A DNA stretch of 64,000 bases from Nocardia macrotermitis (GTDB lineage Bacteria; Actinomycetota; Actinomycetes; Mycobacteriales; Mycobacteriaceae), in contig NZ_WEGK01000012.1 of the NCBI RefSeq assembly GCF_009604405.1, positions 186,001 through 250,000 on the forward strand, given 5' to 3'. The position numbers were made by a program, and so were the translations under genes. The stretch's first letter is position 1. Each line of letters starts with the position of its first letter. This document shows positions 26,817-35,366 of this stretch, piece by piece. The notes below the pieces were generated by a model, which was not told the DNA's origin, did no database searches, and saw only the letters and a list, made by a program, of their open reading frames with translations.

Positions 26817-27472
26817 ACGACCCGATCCGCGTCCTGATCGCCGACGACCACGCGATGTTCCGCTCCGGGCTGCGCGCGGTCGTGCAGGCGCATCCCGAGA
26901 CCGAATGCGTCGCCGACGTCGGCGACGGACGTTCCGCGGTCGCCGAGGTCGCCCGGCTGCGCCCCGACGTGGCGATCCTGGACGTGCGCATGCCCAAACT
27001 CGACGGCCTGGCCGCCACCGAGGCCATCGTCGCCGCGGGCGGCACCCGCGTACTGGTGCTGACCACCTACGACAGCGAGGCGAGCCTGGCGCGCGCGTTG
27101 CGGGCCGGGGCCAGCGGATTCCTGCTCAAGACACTGCCACCGGAGGAACTGATCGCCGCGGTGCGCATCGCCGCGCGCGGGGACGCGGTCATCGACCCGT
27201 CCATGACCCGGCGGCTGGCCGGACAGTTCGCCGGAACGCTCACCGCTCACACCGAACCACCCGAGGTCGCCACCCTCACCGCCCGCGAGAAACAGGTGCT
27301 GTTGCTGCTGGCCGACGCCCGCAGCAACAGCGAGATCGCCGCGGCACTGCACGTCGGGGAGGAGACGGTCAAAACGCACGTCTCCCGGGTGCTGGCCAAA
27401 CTCGGTGTGCGCGACCGGATCCACGCCGTGGTGTACGCCCACCAGCACCGATTGGTGTGCCCGGAACGCTGA
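26813..27472 (+). CDS. NarL/LuxR-type response regulator
   Basis: The 219-residue regulator has a receiver domain (1-120) with acidic residues D11-D12, phospho-acceptor D57 (AILDVRMP), the switch Thr in VLTTYD, and Lys in FLLKTLPPE. It is followed by a LuxR helix-turn-helix at about 155-215 (LTAREKQVLLLLADARSNSEIA). ATG 26813 has GGAGG upstream and overlaps the kinase stop, so the pair is one operon. Targets are unknown. Confidence 0.94.
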   Translation: MNDPIRVLIADDHAMFRSGLRAVVQAHPETECVADVGDGRSAVAEVARLRPDVAILDVRMPKLDGLAATEAIVAAGGTRVLVLTTYDSEASLARALRAGASGFLLKTLPPEELIAAVRIAARGDAVIDPSMTRRLAGQFAGTLTAHTEPPEVATLTAREKQVLLLLADARSNSEIAAALHVGEETVKTHVSRVLAKLGVRDRIHAVVYAHQHRLVCPER

Positions 27473-27516
27473 GCCGCAGGTGGGCAGGGCTGTAGTGGGA
27501 TAGCGCACATTCGCCA

Positions 27517-27532
27517 CCAAGCAAGTGCTTGG
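27517..27532. promoter_or_regulatory. TetR-type palindrome upstream of the acyltransferase
   Basis: CCAAGCA-AG-TGCTTGG is a perfect inverted repeat with seven-base arms. It also contains CAAGTGCTTG, close to the KstR2-type core AnCAAGnnCTTGnT (13 of 14 counting n). It lies about 175 bases upstream of the start at 27707. No regulator gene is adjacent. Confidence 0.5.
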
Positions 27533-27706
27533 CTGCTACCGTCGCGGGTGCAGGAGGACGGCCGCGGGGATCGACGACGATCACGCGCGCGGCGAACCGG
27601 ACCGCGGATCTTCGCGGCCCATCAGGGACTATCAACGGGGATGTGACCGAGGGCAGCCATGCCCGGCGGCCGTTCTGTCCTGCCGACCCGACAGACAGGA
27701 AGGCCC

Positions 27707-28555
27707 ATGCACATCCCCACCACACTCCCGGACCCCGACCACCCGCTGATCCCCGTCGCGCGGGCATACGCCCGGTACTTCACCCCGAGTGTCACCGGGC
27801 TCGAACACCTGCCCACCTCGGGACCGGCCCTGATCATCGGCAACCACTCCTCGATCTACTGGGCCCCGGAAGTGTGGATCACCTTCCTGACCATGCTCGA
27901 CCACCGCCGCGACGAACCCAGTTTCGGTGTCGCGCACGACATCCTGCTGCGCACCCCGATACTCGGGGACAACCTGCGCGCCATCGGCGTACTGCCCGCC
28001 TGCCGGGAAGCGGCCACCACCGCGGTCAAGGACGGCGGCGCGGTCCTGGTCTACCCCGGCGGGGACTGGGAGGCGTGCCGCCCGTGGACCGAACGCGGCA
28101 GGGTCGACTTCGCCGGACGCCGCGGCTTCATCCGCCTGGCCCTGGAACTGGGCATCCCGGTCATCCCCGCGGTCGCCAACGGCGGCCACGACGCGATCTT
28201 CGTCCTGAGCCGCGGCGAACGCACCGCACGCCTGCTCGGACTCGACAAACTGTTGCGCGCCAAGGTCTTTCCCTACACCCTCGGGGTCCCCTTCGGCCTG
28301 GCCCCGGTCCTGCCGCAACTGCCGCTCCCGGCCTCGGTGCAGGTCAGCTTCCTGCCGCCGCTGCACTGGTCCACCGAACCCGGCGACCACACCGACCCCG
28401 CGACCGTCGACCGCTGCTACGAACACACCCTGGCGGTCATGCAGGCCGAACTCGACCGGCTGCGCGAGCGCATGCCCGATCCGGTCACCACCGGGGTGCG
28501 CACGCACCTCGCCGGGCTGCCGGGGCCGCTGTCCGCGTTGGCCGGGCTGCTCTGA
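27707..28555 (+). CDS. Lysophospholipid acyltransferase (PlsC-like) family protein
   Basis: The 282-residue protein belongs to the glycerolipid acyltransferase fold used for phospholipid or triacylglycerol synthesis. The acceptor motif reads GNHSSIYWAPE; relatives in mycolic bacteria usually have NHSGG...PD, so the acid is Glu in place of Asp. The second motif VYPGGDWEACRPWTERGRV and a later VIPAVANGGHDA block match the family. ATG 27707 follows AGGAAGG. There are no clear membrane helices apart from a hydrophobic patch near the active site. The gene has its own upstream palindrome. Confidence 0.85.
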   Translation: MHIPTTLPDPDHPLIPVARAYARYFTPSVTGLEHLPTSGPALIIGNHSSIYWAPEVWITFLTMLDHRRDEPSFGVAHDILLRTPILGDNLRAIGVLPACREAATTAVKDGGAVLVYPGGDWEACRPWTERGRVDFAGRRGFIRLALELGIPVIPAVANGGHDAIFVLSRGERTARLLGLDKLLRAKVFPYTLGVPFGLAPVLPQLPLPASVQVSFLPPLHWSTEPGDHTDPATVDRCYEHTLAVMQAELDRLRERMPDPVTTGVRTHLAGLPGPLSALAGLL

Positions 28556-28598
28556 ACGTTGCTTGCTCGGCTTCGCTCCTCGGCTGAGCGGGCAGGGC

Positions 28599-29351
28599 TC
28601 AGCCGCGTCCGAGATACGGCATCGCGGTGGCCATCACCGTCAGGAACGGCACCGAGGTGTTCAGCGGGAGATCGATCGTCTGCACGATCAACCGGGCCAC
28701 CTCGGCCGCGTCGATCGTCGGCTCGGGCCGCACGCTGCCATCGGCCTGCAGAGCACCCGCGGCGATCCCCGCGGTCAACTCGGTGGCCGCGTTACCGATA
28801 TCGATCTGACCCACCGCGATATCGTGCGCCCGGCCCTCGAGCGCCAACGCCTTGGTCAGACCCGTGACCGCGTGCTTGCTCGCGGTGTAGGCCACCGCGT
28901 ACGGGCGCGGCACATGCGCGGAGATCGAACCGTTGTTGATGATCCGCCCGCCACCGGGATCCTGCCGCCGCATCAGCGCGAACGCCGCCTGCGCGCACAG
29001 GAACGACCCGGTCAGATTCGTATCGATCACCTGCCGCCACTGCTCGTCCCGGACCTGCTCCACCGGCAGCACCGGCCCGAACACCCCGGCATTGTTGAAC
29101 AGCACGTCCAGCCGCGACCACCGCCGTTCGATGTGCTCGAACAACGCCCGCACCGACTCGGCATCGGTCACATCGGCGACCACGGCCTCCACCGGCCCGG
29201 GACCCGGTGCGGCGGACACGGTTTCAGCCAACCTCGCGGCCGTGCGCCCCGCGGCCACGACCCGATGTCCCGCCGCGCTCGCCGCGAAACCCACCGCCCG
29301 GCCCAGACCGCTCCCGGCACCGGTCACCAACACGACCTTCGGCTCACCCAC
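28599..29351 (-). CDS. Short-chain dehydrogenase/reductase
   Basis: The 250-residue classical SDR has the cofactor motif TGAGSGLG near residue 10, NNAG near 85, the catalytic Ser in NGSIS, and YxxxK as YTASK near 155. An Arg after the second strand (AAGRTAARL) favours NADPH. The substrate is unknown. It is the last gene of the leftward phospholipase A2 operon and begins four bases after the preceding stop. The start is GTG 29351. Confidence 0.93.
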   Translation of the reverse strand: MGEPKVVLVTGAGSGLGRAVGFAASAAGHRVVAAGRTAARLAETVSAAPGPGPVEAVVADVTDAESVRALFEHIERRWSRLDVLFNNAGVFGPVLPVEQVRDEQWRQVIDTNLTGSFLCAQAAFALMRRQDPGGGRIINNGSISAHVPRPYAVAYTASKHAVTGLTKALALEGRAHDIAVGQIDIGNAATELTAGIAAGALQADGSVRPEPTIDAAEVARLIVQTIDLPLNTSVPFLTVMATAMPYLGRG

Positions 29352-29355
29352 CGGA

Positions 29356-29922
29356 CTACCTCACCGCTCGCCCCGACACCGCGGGTTCGGGCTCGGCCTG
29401 CTCGTCATCACCGTCCCCCTCGCGCGCCGGAGCCGCTTCCGGCAGCGCCGGAGACGGCAACTGCGCGGGCAACTGCCCACCGCCGCCGCTGGCCTTGCGC
29501 ACGACCCACCGCAGCCCCCGCGACAACCCCACCAGAATCGCCCCCAGCACCGCGGTACCCACCGCCGCGCGCAACCAGTACTCCGGGCCGACCGGAGCCA
29601 TCCCCATATCCGCGCGCAAACCACTCTGCCAATGCGACGCGTTCACCGTCGCCGCGATCACCGCGAACCCGCACACCAGCCACACCGGCACCCGATGCTG
29701 ACCCCAGCGGGCCTCCACATCGATACCGCGCCCCCGCAACACGATCCGCCCGAGCCCCGCGATCCCGATCGCGACCGCAGCCAGCACACCGGTCAGCACC
29801 GCCTGCGTCGCCGAGGTCCGGGGCAACACCTCCGGCAGCAACGACACCACCGCGGCGATCGTCACCGCCACCACGGTCCCCACCCGGGGACGCAGCCGCC
29901 GCAACACCGGCAACGCCCTCAT
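29356..29922 (-). CDS. Membrane protein resembling an isolated alpha/beta-hydrolase N-terminal membrane domain
   Basis: This is a 188-residue protein with four hydrophobic segments (about 15-35, 42-62, 78-97 and 115-135) and a Pro/Glu-rich tail. A helix-breaking SLLPEVLPRTSATQAVLTGVLAA stretch, split as SLLPEVLPRT and TQAVLTGVLAA, is typical of the membrane domain found ahead of a catalytic domain in some actinobacterial alpha/beta-hydrolases. No catalytic domain follows here, so it is either a stand-alone membrane subunit or a shortened gene. It overlaps the phospholipase stop by four bases. Confidence 0.7.
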   Translation of the reverse strand: MRALPVLRRLRPRVGTVVAVTIAAVVSLLPEVLPRTSATQAVLTGVLAAVAIGIAGLGRIVLRGRGIDVEARWGQHRVPVWLVCGFAVIAATVNASHWQSGLRADMGMAPVGPEYWLRAAVGTAVLGAILVGLSRGLRWVVRKASGGGGQLPAQLPSPALPEAAPAREGDGDDEQAEPEPAVSGRAVR

Positions 29923-30725
29923 CGCGCAACCCTCCGGCTCCAGCGCCGATATCCGATCCCCGCACCCGCCAGCACCACCAGCGCACCGATCACCGCCGAC
30001 ACCGCCGGACCACCCATCCGCCAGAGCTGATGATCGAAACTCTTACCCGACAACTGGGTACCGAACAGATACTCCGGCTCGGGCGTCGCGTAATTCTGAC
30101 GCCGGGAATTCAGATCCACCCCGGTCGTGGCGACAGTCGCCATCAACTCGCACCCCGTCTCGGACATACTGTCCGCCCGCGCCGCGCACGCGGCGTGAAT
30201 ACGCTGCTGGAACACCGCGTCGATGGCCTGGCGGCCCCACGCCCCCAACGGCTGATGCCGCCGCTCGGCATAACGCAACACGTCATACCCCAGATCATGG
30301 GCACGGCACGCGGACTTGAACTCCGCGGGCAACTGGATCGGCGAGGAGCACGCCCCACCCGGATCCACCAGCAGATGATTCTCCACCACCGGCGTGTACC
30401 CCGCTCCGGCCGCGAAATCCGCGGGCAACCGCACATCCCACGGATGCGCGCCGATCAGATCGGTCACCGCCGCGCGCGCGGCCCGATTCTCCGAACCCGG
30501 ATTGTTCACCGACGCCGACGCGTGCATCGCCGGCGCGAAAGCCAGGGTGATCGTGGCGGTGAGCAACGCCATCACCATCGAGCCCAGCACCTGACGCACA
30601 TCGCGCGAACGCACCCGCCGTAGCGACAGATATCTGCGCGCGGCACCCACACCTCCCCGGGTGGGCGGGGCGGCGGCAGTCGCGTCCGGTGGGACGCCCG
30701 GTCGGGCCGGTGTTACATCACTCAC
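29919..30725 (-). CDS. Secreted/membrane-anchored prokaryotic phospholipase A2
   Basis: The 268-residue protein has a basic region and hydrophobic export segment (about 48-70, ending AMHASA), a prokaryotic PLA2 domain (about 75-215) and a C-terminal membrane helix (241-259) with a basic tail. The catalytic pair is H143-D144 in CRAHDLGYDVLRY. Four cysteines (126, 140, 180, 192) could form the two disulfides of the family, and a Ca loop (DPGGACSSP) precedes. It would cleave the sn-2 acyl chain at the outer face. GTG 30725 is the preferred but weak start. It heads a three-gene operon. Confidence 0.82.
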   Translation of the reverse strand: MSDVTPARPGVPPDATAAAPPTRGGVGAARRYLSLRRVRSRDVRQVLGSMVMALLTATITLAFAPAMHASASVNNPGSENRAARAAVTDLIGAHPWDVRLPADFAAGAGYTPVVENHLLVDPGGACSSPIQLPAEFKSACRAHDLGYDVLRYAERRHQPLGAWGRQAIDAVFQQRIHAACAARADSMSETGCELMATVATTGVDLNSRRQNYATPEPEYLFGTQLSGKSFDHQLWRMGGPAVSAVIGALVVLAGAGIGYRRWSRRVAR

Positions 30726-31152
30726 GGTGTCCGAAGGTATGCGATGGGCGCGCGGATGGGTAGTCGGGCCCGATTCCCGCACCCGTAATCGCGACAAATA
30801 CCACGTCAACGTATTCCCAACCGGTGCGGCTTCACACACGGTGTGCGAAAGATCCGGCACATCGCCCTCATCAATTCCATGCTGCGCCAGCCATTTCGAC
30901 CGTCGCGCCACCGGCCACGTCGGCGTACGCTTTCTCGCCCGGCACAGCTGACGCTCTGCACAGCACACACCGTCTGATCCGGCCGCCGGATGGTCCCCGG
31001 CACGACACCCGGCGAAATACCTCAACCGACGCGCTCGGCGCAAACCCCGGAACGCTTCCCGACATCGGCCGGAGCCGTTCGGCGCGGTGATACGCGATGA
31101 TGACCGCCGAAAGATCCCCGACCGCGGTGTCCGCACCCGAAAGGCAGGCGAT
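30726..31152. other. Divergent intergenic region without a recognised gene
   Basis: These 427 bases lie between the phospholipase and cyclase genes. I see no protein-like reading frame and no strong palindrome. Promoters for both genes must lie here. Confidence 0.5.
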
Positions 31153-31878
31153 ATGGGCTCGGTGCACAACCTGTCGCACCCACTGTCGACCACGACGATC
31201 TCGGTGTTCCCCGGCGATCCACCACCCCGCCTGGACACCGTGTGCACCCTGTCCGAGGACGGCTACTACCTGCGCACGGTCACCGTCGGCGAACACACCG
31301 GCACCCATTGGGGAGCCCCCGCGCACTTCACCGCCGGCGCCGCGGCCGCGCACGAACTCCTCCCCGAGGATTTCGTCCTGCCCGGAGTCACACTCGACAT
31401 CGCCGACCGCGCCGCACTCGATCACGACTACGCGGTCACCGTCACCGACCTGCTCACCTGGCAGGACCGGCACGGCCCCTTCCCGCCCGAAGCCGCGGTC
31501 CTGCTGCACACCGGATGGGACGCCCGCTGGGGCACGGACGATTTCGCCAACCACGGCCCCGACGGCCACATGCACCACCCCGGCTTCTCCACCGACGCGG
31601 TGCACTGGCTCCTCGAACACGGCGTCCTCGCGCACCGAGGCGCGCTGGGCACCGACACGTTCAGCCCCGACATCGGCGCCGACGACACCTTCGCGGTCTC
31701 CAAACTCCTCTACCGTGAACACCGCCTCAGCCTCGAAATCCTCACTGCCCTCGGCGATCTCCCACCACGCGATTTCACCGTCGTGGTCGGCGGATTCGTC
31801 AGCGAACACGGCTCGGGCTCACCGGCGAGCATCTACGCGCTCGTACCCGATCCCGAACGGGGGGACCGTTCATACTGA
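31153..31878 (+). CDS. Cyclase family protein (kynurenine-formamidase-like)
   Basis: The 241-residue protein belongs to the metal-dependent cyclase/arylformamidase family. The metal motif is usually HxGTHxDxPxHF; here it reads HTGTHWGAPAHF, so the conserved Asp is Gly. A later His pair (GHMHHPGFS) and ALGTDTFSPD match the rest of the active site. ATG 31153 follows AAAGGCAGG; the upstream in-frame ATG at 31087 lacks such a site. The substrate is unknown. The gene stands alone. Confidence 0.87.
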   Translation: MGSVHNLSHPLSTTTISVFPGDPPPRLDTVCTLSEDGYYLRTVTVGEHTGTHWGAPAHFTAGAAAAHELLPEDFVLPGVTLDIADRAALDHDYAVTVTDLLTWQDRHGPFPPEAAVLLHTGWDARWGTDDFANHGPDGHMHHPGFSTDAVHWLLEHGVLAHRGALGTDTFSPDIGADDTFAVSKLLYREHRLSLEILTALGDLPPRDFTVVVGGFVSEHGSGSPASIYALVPDPERGDRSY

Positions 31879-32125
31879 CGGCATGCTTCGCCACGGGGCC
31901 GACCATCCCTCACCAGCACCGGCAGAGGCCCCGAAAACGCCACGGCGGCAGCCGTTTTCAAGGTGTGTTCCGACTGAGCCCGCGCGGCCGCCCCGGCCTC
32001 TGCGGACGGTTTGTTGGTCGATACGTCATCGTCGAGACGAATGTTCCTGTTGCCGAACGGCTTTCATGCGCCTCTTCGAAGAGCTCGGCCGACCGGTTCG
32101 AAAGCCCATCGTATGGAGCAGGGAT

Positions 32126-33133
32126 TCAGCGGCCGGGGAACGTGAGACCGATCTGTCGGCGAGCAGCGTCCAGAGTGCGCATCACCGCGACCGATTCGTC
32201 CAGTGACATGACGTCACTTTCCAGATGCCCGGCCCGCAACCGTTCGTGTACGTGCAGAACCTGATGGTGCAGTCCGCCACCAGCGGCCTCGTCGCCCTCG
32301 CCGTCACGGGCGGCGGGCAAACTCAGGCGTTCGGTGACACCTCGCGACCACACGACGAGTTCATCCGGACAGTACATGGGCGCAGGCAATTCGATATGCC
32401 CGTCCGAGCCGGTGATGCGGCCGGTACAGGCCAGCACCGACCGTATCGACGACTTGCCGATCGCGATCGCGCCACTGTCGTAACCGCTCAGGACCGCGAC
32501 CTGTTCATCCACGCCGGCCGGGCCGATCCTGCCCGACGCGGTGACCCGGTCCGGCTCACCGAGCACCATGCTCGCCAGCGAGATCGGATACACCCCCAGG
32601 TCCAGCAGGGAGCCGCCGCCCAGCGTGGGATCGAACAGCCGGTGCGCGGGATCCGGTGGGGCAACGAAGCCGAAGTCCGCCTCGACGCACAGCACCGTCC
32701 CGATGGCACCGGCACCGATCAACTCGCGGAGCGTGACATACGCGGGCAGGAAGCGACTCCACATCGCCTCCATCAGAAATCGATTGTTCCGCCGGGCCGC
32801 GGCCACCATCTCCGCGGCCTGTGCGGCATCCAGCGCGAATGGCTTCTCGCACAGCACGTTTCGCCCGGCGTTCAACAGCAGCAACGTGTTCTGGTGATGC
32901 TCGGAATGCGGCGTCGCCACGTAGACGACGTCGATGTCGTCATCGGCCGCCAACTTCTCGTAGGCCGGGTAGCACCGGGCGGCCGCGACGCCGTGCTCGG
33001 CACCGAACGCCTCGGCATTCTTGCGGCTCCGGGAGGCGACCGCGACCAACCGCGCGTCCGGCACGCGGGTCAGCGCGGCAGCGAATGCCCGTGCGATGGT
33101 GCCGGTTCCGACGATGCCCCAACGAAATGACAT
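32126..33133 (-). CDS. Gfo/Idh/MocA family oxidoreductase
   Basis: The 335-residue NAD(P)-dependent dehydrogenase has the Rossmann motif GIVGTGTIA at the N-terminus, the EKPFALD motif near residue 95 carrying the catalytic Lys, and a C-terminal beta-sheet substrate domain. A GGGSLLDLGVYPISLA segment near 175 holds the usual active-site Asp. The family acts on sugars, inositols or dihydrodiols; the substrate here is unknown. It diverges from the VOC gene over about 90 bases. Confidence 0.92.
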   Translation of the reverse strand: MSFRWGIVGTGTIARAFAAALTRVPDARLVAVASRSRKNAEAFGAEHGVAAARCYPAYEKLAADDDIDVVYVATPHSEHHQNTLLLLNAGRNVLCEKPFALDAAQAAEMVAAARRNNRFLMEAMWSRFLPAYVTLRELIGAGAIGTVLCVEADFGFVAPPDPAHRLFDPTLGGGSLLDLGVYPISLASMVLGEPDRVTASGRIGPAGVDEQVAVLSGYDSGAIAIGKSSIRSVLACTGRITGSDGHIELPAPMYCPDELVVWSRGVTERLSLPAARDGEGDEAAGGGLHHQVLHVHERLRAGHLESDVMSLDESVAVMRTLDAARRQIGLTFPGR

Positions 33134-33226
33134 GAGATCTCCGAGTTCGTATCCGGCCCTACGAGCAGTCTTTCCGCGCGCATGGCCGCGGCTGTGTCCA
33201 TCATCGTGCAGCCTTCAGGACAGCCC

Positions 33227-33664
33227 GTGCACCAGAGTGCGGATGGTTCCGGCCACGACGGTGTCGACCGATCGGTCGCCGACCTCACCGCGCAGCAGCA
33301 CTGGTACGCCCACGCACTCGGATTCACCGAGGTGATCGAGCAATTCGAGATCGCGGAACCTCCCGTCCGCACCGTGATACTCCAAGCCGCCGACGGCACG
33401 CGAATCGAACTGATCGAACGTGCCGGATCAACGCGCACAACAACTTTCGGCGACCCGCTGGACACCCTCCGCGGCCAGGGCTGCGGACACTGGGCGCTGG
33501 AAGTCGACGACCTGAACACCACCTACACCCGACTCACCGACAACGGAGCCGAAGCCATCTGGCCACCGGCCGACGCGGTCCACCCCGGAGCCCGGTTCGC
33601 CTACGTCAAGGACCCCGAAGGAAACCTCATCGAACTGATCCAGCCCGCCCCACAGCACTCATAG
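33227..33664 (+). CDS. VOC (glyoxalase-like) family protein
   Basis: The 145-residue protein has two betaalphabetabetabeta units of the vicinal-oxygen-chelate fold. VADLTAQQHWYAHALGF and VDDLNTTYTRLTDNGAE are the two helix starts, and VKDPEGNLIELIQP closes the fold. The metal ligands Glu (RIELIE), His (GHWALEV) and Glu (NLIELI) are present. The first-strand His seems replaced (GVDRSV). GTG 33227 has AGGA seven bases upstream; ATG 33182 is an alternative. Function is unassigned. Confidence 0.8.
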   Translation: MHQSADGSGHDGVDRSVADLTAQQHWYAHALGFTEVIEQFEIAEPPVRTVILQAADGTRIELIERAGSTRTTTFGDPLDTLRGQGCGHWALEVDDLNTTYTRLTDNGAEAIWPPADAVHPGARFAYVKDPEGNLIELIQPAPQHS

Positions 33665-33741
33665 CCCCGCTCACGCGGCGGCCTTCCCTTGCGCCACAAA
33701 GCCTTTCGACCACATTCAGCGGCTTCACATCCTTGAACACA

Positions 33742-33783
33742 ACGTAAGGGCGGACCCAGCCGACGCTGAGACCGCCCTTACGT
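33742..33783. terminator. Large hairpin between convergent genes
   Basis: ACGTAAGGGCGG (33742-33753) pairs perfectly with CCGCCCTTACGT (33772-33783). The 18-base loop contains a further CAGC/GCTG pairing. A terminator for the VOC gene is the simplest reading. Confidence 0.7.
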
Positions 33784-33838
33784 GTACCACCTGCGTCCGC
33801 AGAGGCACTCGGTCACCACCCCGCGGCCCGCAGCAAGG

Positions 33839-34243
33839 TCATGCGACAGTCGGCTCGACGACCAGTCGAGCGTCCACGCCGACCTGCGCAATATGCCGCA
33901 GAGCGACTTGCAGTCGCGATCCGAAAGACGTGAACGCGCCACGCCGAGAACCCTTCCCCGGTTCGCCCCACACCCTTGCCCTGGTGAACCGCCCGCCCCG
34001 AAGACTCACCAGTTTGAACGCCCCTCCCCCAGGCCCGCGTCGGCTCCCCAGCGGATCGCCGGTTTGGGTGGGACCGTGTGCCGAACCGGAATTCGCCGCT
34101 GAGATAGGCGAACTCGCCACCCCCAGTGAACTGTTCGAACTCGTTGCGCACTGCGCGACGGCGACAAGAACGACGGCGATCGGGATCGCGACGACTGCGG
34201 CGATCCCGCCGACCTTCGCCCGATCCGTGAGCGGTGTCGTCAT
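33839..34243 (-). CDS. Hypothetical single-span membrane protein (doubtful)
   Basis: The 134-residue frame starts MTTPLTDRAKVGG and has one strong hydrophobic helix (about 13-30, IAAVVAIPIAVVLVAVAQC) followed by a Ser/Gly-rich stretch. The second half is Arg-rich and less protein-like, which may mean a frameshift or a wrong frame. No ribosome site is obvious. It is kept because the helix composition is unlike the GC-rich background. Confidence 0.35.
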   Translation of the reverse strand: MTTPLTDRAKVGGIAAVVAIPIAVVLVAVAQCATSSNSSLGVASSPISAANSGSAHGPTQTGDPLGSRRGPGGGAFKLVSLRGGRFTRARVWGEPGKGSRRGAFTSFGSRLQVALRHIAQVGVDARLVVEPTVA

Positions 34244-34330
34244 GCGGATGCGGCTTCGCTCGCAGCGAACTTGACCTCAACGTTGGTTGAGATTGCAGGC
34301 TGTGGTCAGTACCGAAAAACGGAGGCACAC

Positions 34331-34786
34331 ATGGATACTCGACCGACACTGAACGACCCGACCGCCGACGCGACCACGCAGGCCGTGGCCGCCGGTCTCG
34401 CCGCCGAATTACAGAAGGCCGGCGAGACCACCGACGCCGACCGCTACGACAACTCCTTCGCCGCGGACGTGTTGTGGGGCACGCCCTTCGGCGCACTGGT
34501 CATCGGCCACAGCCAGCTCAACGCCATCCACCGCCGAATGATGCGACCGGGCAAGCTCGTCGCACCGGCCTCCCGTTTCGAGGTCGTCGTCGCGACCAGC
34601 CCCGCCCCGGGCGTGATCGTCACCCAGATCCGCAGACAGGCCCTCGATCCCGACGCCTTCTCCGAGGTCGCACTGTATGTATTGGTCGAGCGCGATGGAA
34701 ACTGGTGGCTCGCCGCAGCGCAGAACACTCCGATCGACGAATCGAAATCATTCCTGACGCGCAGAAACCCGGACACTGCCTCCTGA
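34331..34786 (+). CDS. SgcJ/EcaC-type (DUF4440, SnoaL-like) protein
   Basis: The 151-residue protein of the NTF2-like fold is similar to the SgcJ/EcaC family of small secondary-metabolism proteins. DADRYDNSFAADVLWGTPFGALVIG and a closing DGNWWLAAAQNTPI (each a partial family landmark) place it there. ATG 34331 is preceded by GGAGG; an upstream GTG-type start would lack one. The cavity residues do not reveal a ligand. There is no obvious operon partner. Confidence 0.82.
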   Translation: MDTRPTLNDPTADATTQAVAAGLAAELQKAGETTDADRYDNSFAADVLWGTPFGALVIGHSQLNAIHRRMMRPGKLVAPASRFEVVVATSPAPGVIVTQIRRQALDPDAFSEVALYVLVERDGNWWLAAAQNTPIDESKSFLTRRNPDTAS

Positions 34787-34899
34787 CCCGAAGTCTCGGT
34801 GATCCCGCCGGGTGGCGTCGATCGCCGTCGCCGGCATGGATCTGTACCGATCGCTACCACTTCCTGGCACCGAGAGCGTCATCGGCGGCACCCGAACTG

Positions 34900-35229
34900 T
34901 CACCGGTTCGCGTACTGGCGCAGCAGTGCCAGTACGCGTGCGGGGTCGTCGGGAGAGAAGACCGGCCGTACGAACTTGCCGAGATCGAGAATTATGGCGG
35001 TGTCCTTCCTGGGGCGGTGCAGGTCCAGCGGTGCCCAGTGGCGTAGGTCCCCGCTGCCCCACAGCCGGCCTTTGCCGGTCCACGCTCCCATCACATGGTC
35101 TTCGGCCTTCTGAATATCCGTGTACGGGATACGCTTGCTGCCCGCCCAGGGAAAGTAGTACCGGCGCAGCGTGATGCCCTCTTGATCGAGCTCAACCAGG
35201 CCGTCGTCATACAACACGGTGTGAGTCAT
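34900..35229 (-). CDS. Hypothetical protein, PH-like fold suspected
   Basis: This small soluble 109-residue protein is strand-rich at the start (HTVLYDDGLVELDQEGITLRRYYFP) with a central WTGKGRLWGSGDLRHWAPLD and a C-terminal helix (DDPARVLALLRQYAN). This pattern recalls bacterial PH-like domains, where the final helix caps a beta-barrel. No catalytic residues stand out. ATG 35229 is preferred over 35295 because the sequence upstream is not protein-like. Confidence 0.7.
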   Translation of the reverse strand: MTHTVLYDDGLVELDQEGITLRRYYFPWAGSKRIPYTDIQKAEDHVMGAWTGKGRLWGSGDLRHWAPLDLHRPRKDTAIILDLGKFVRPVFSPDDPARVLALLRQYANR

Positions 35230-35366
35230 ACCGACAGTATGTCCTTCTCGTCGAGTCCCGTGAGAGGCATGCAGATCCGATTCCCACTGGCCCACCGGGT
35301 TCAGTCGGTCGAGTGCTGAAACGAATCCGGCCCGACACCGATTGAACGGTGTGAAAGGAGACGCTC

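Noticed and set aside
33813..34496. A 227-codon minus-strand frame overlapping the small membrane protein
   Set aside because: Arg-rich and without a hydrophobic or domain pattern; it also overlaps the SgcJ/EcaC-type gene.
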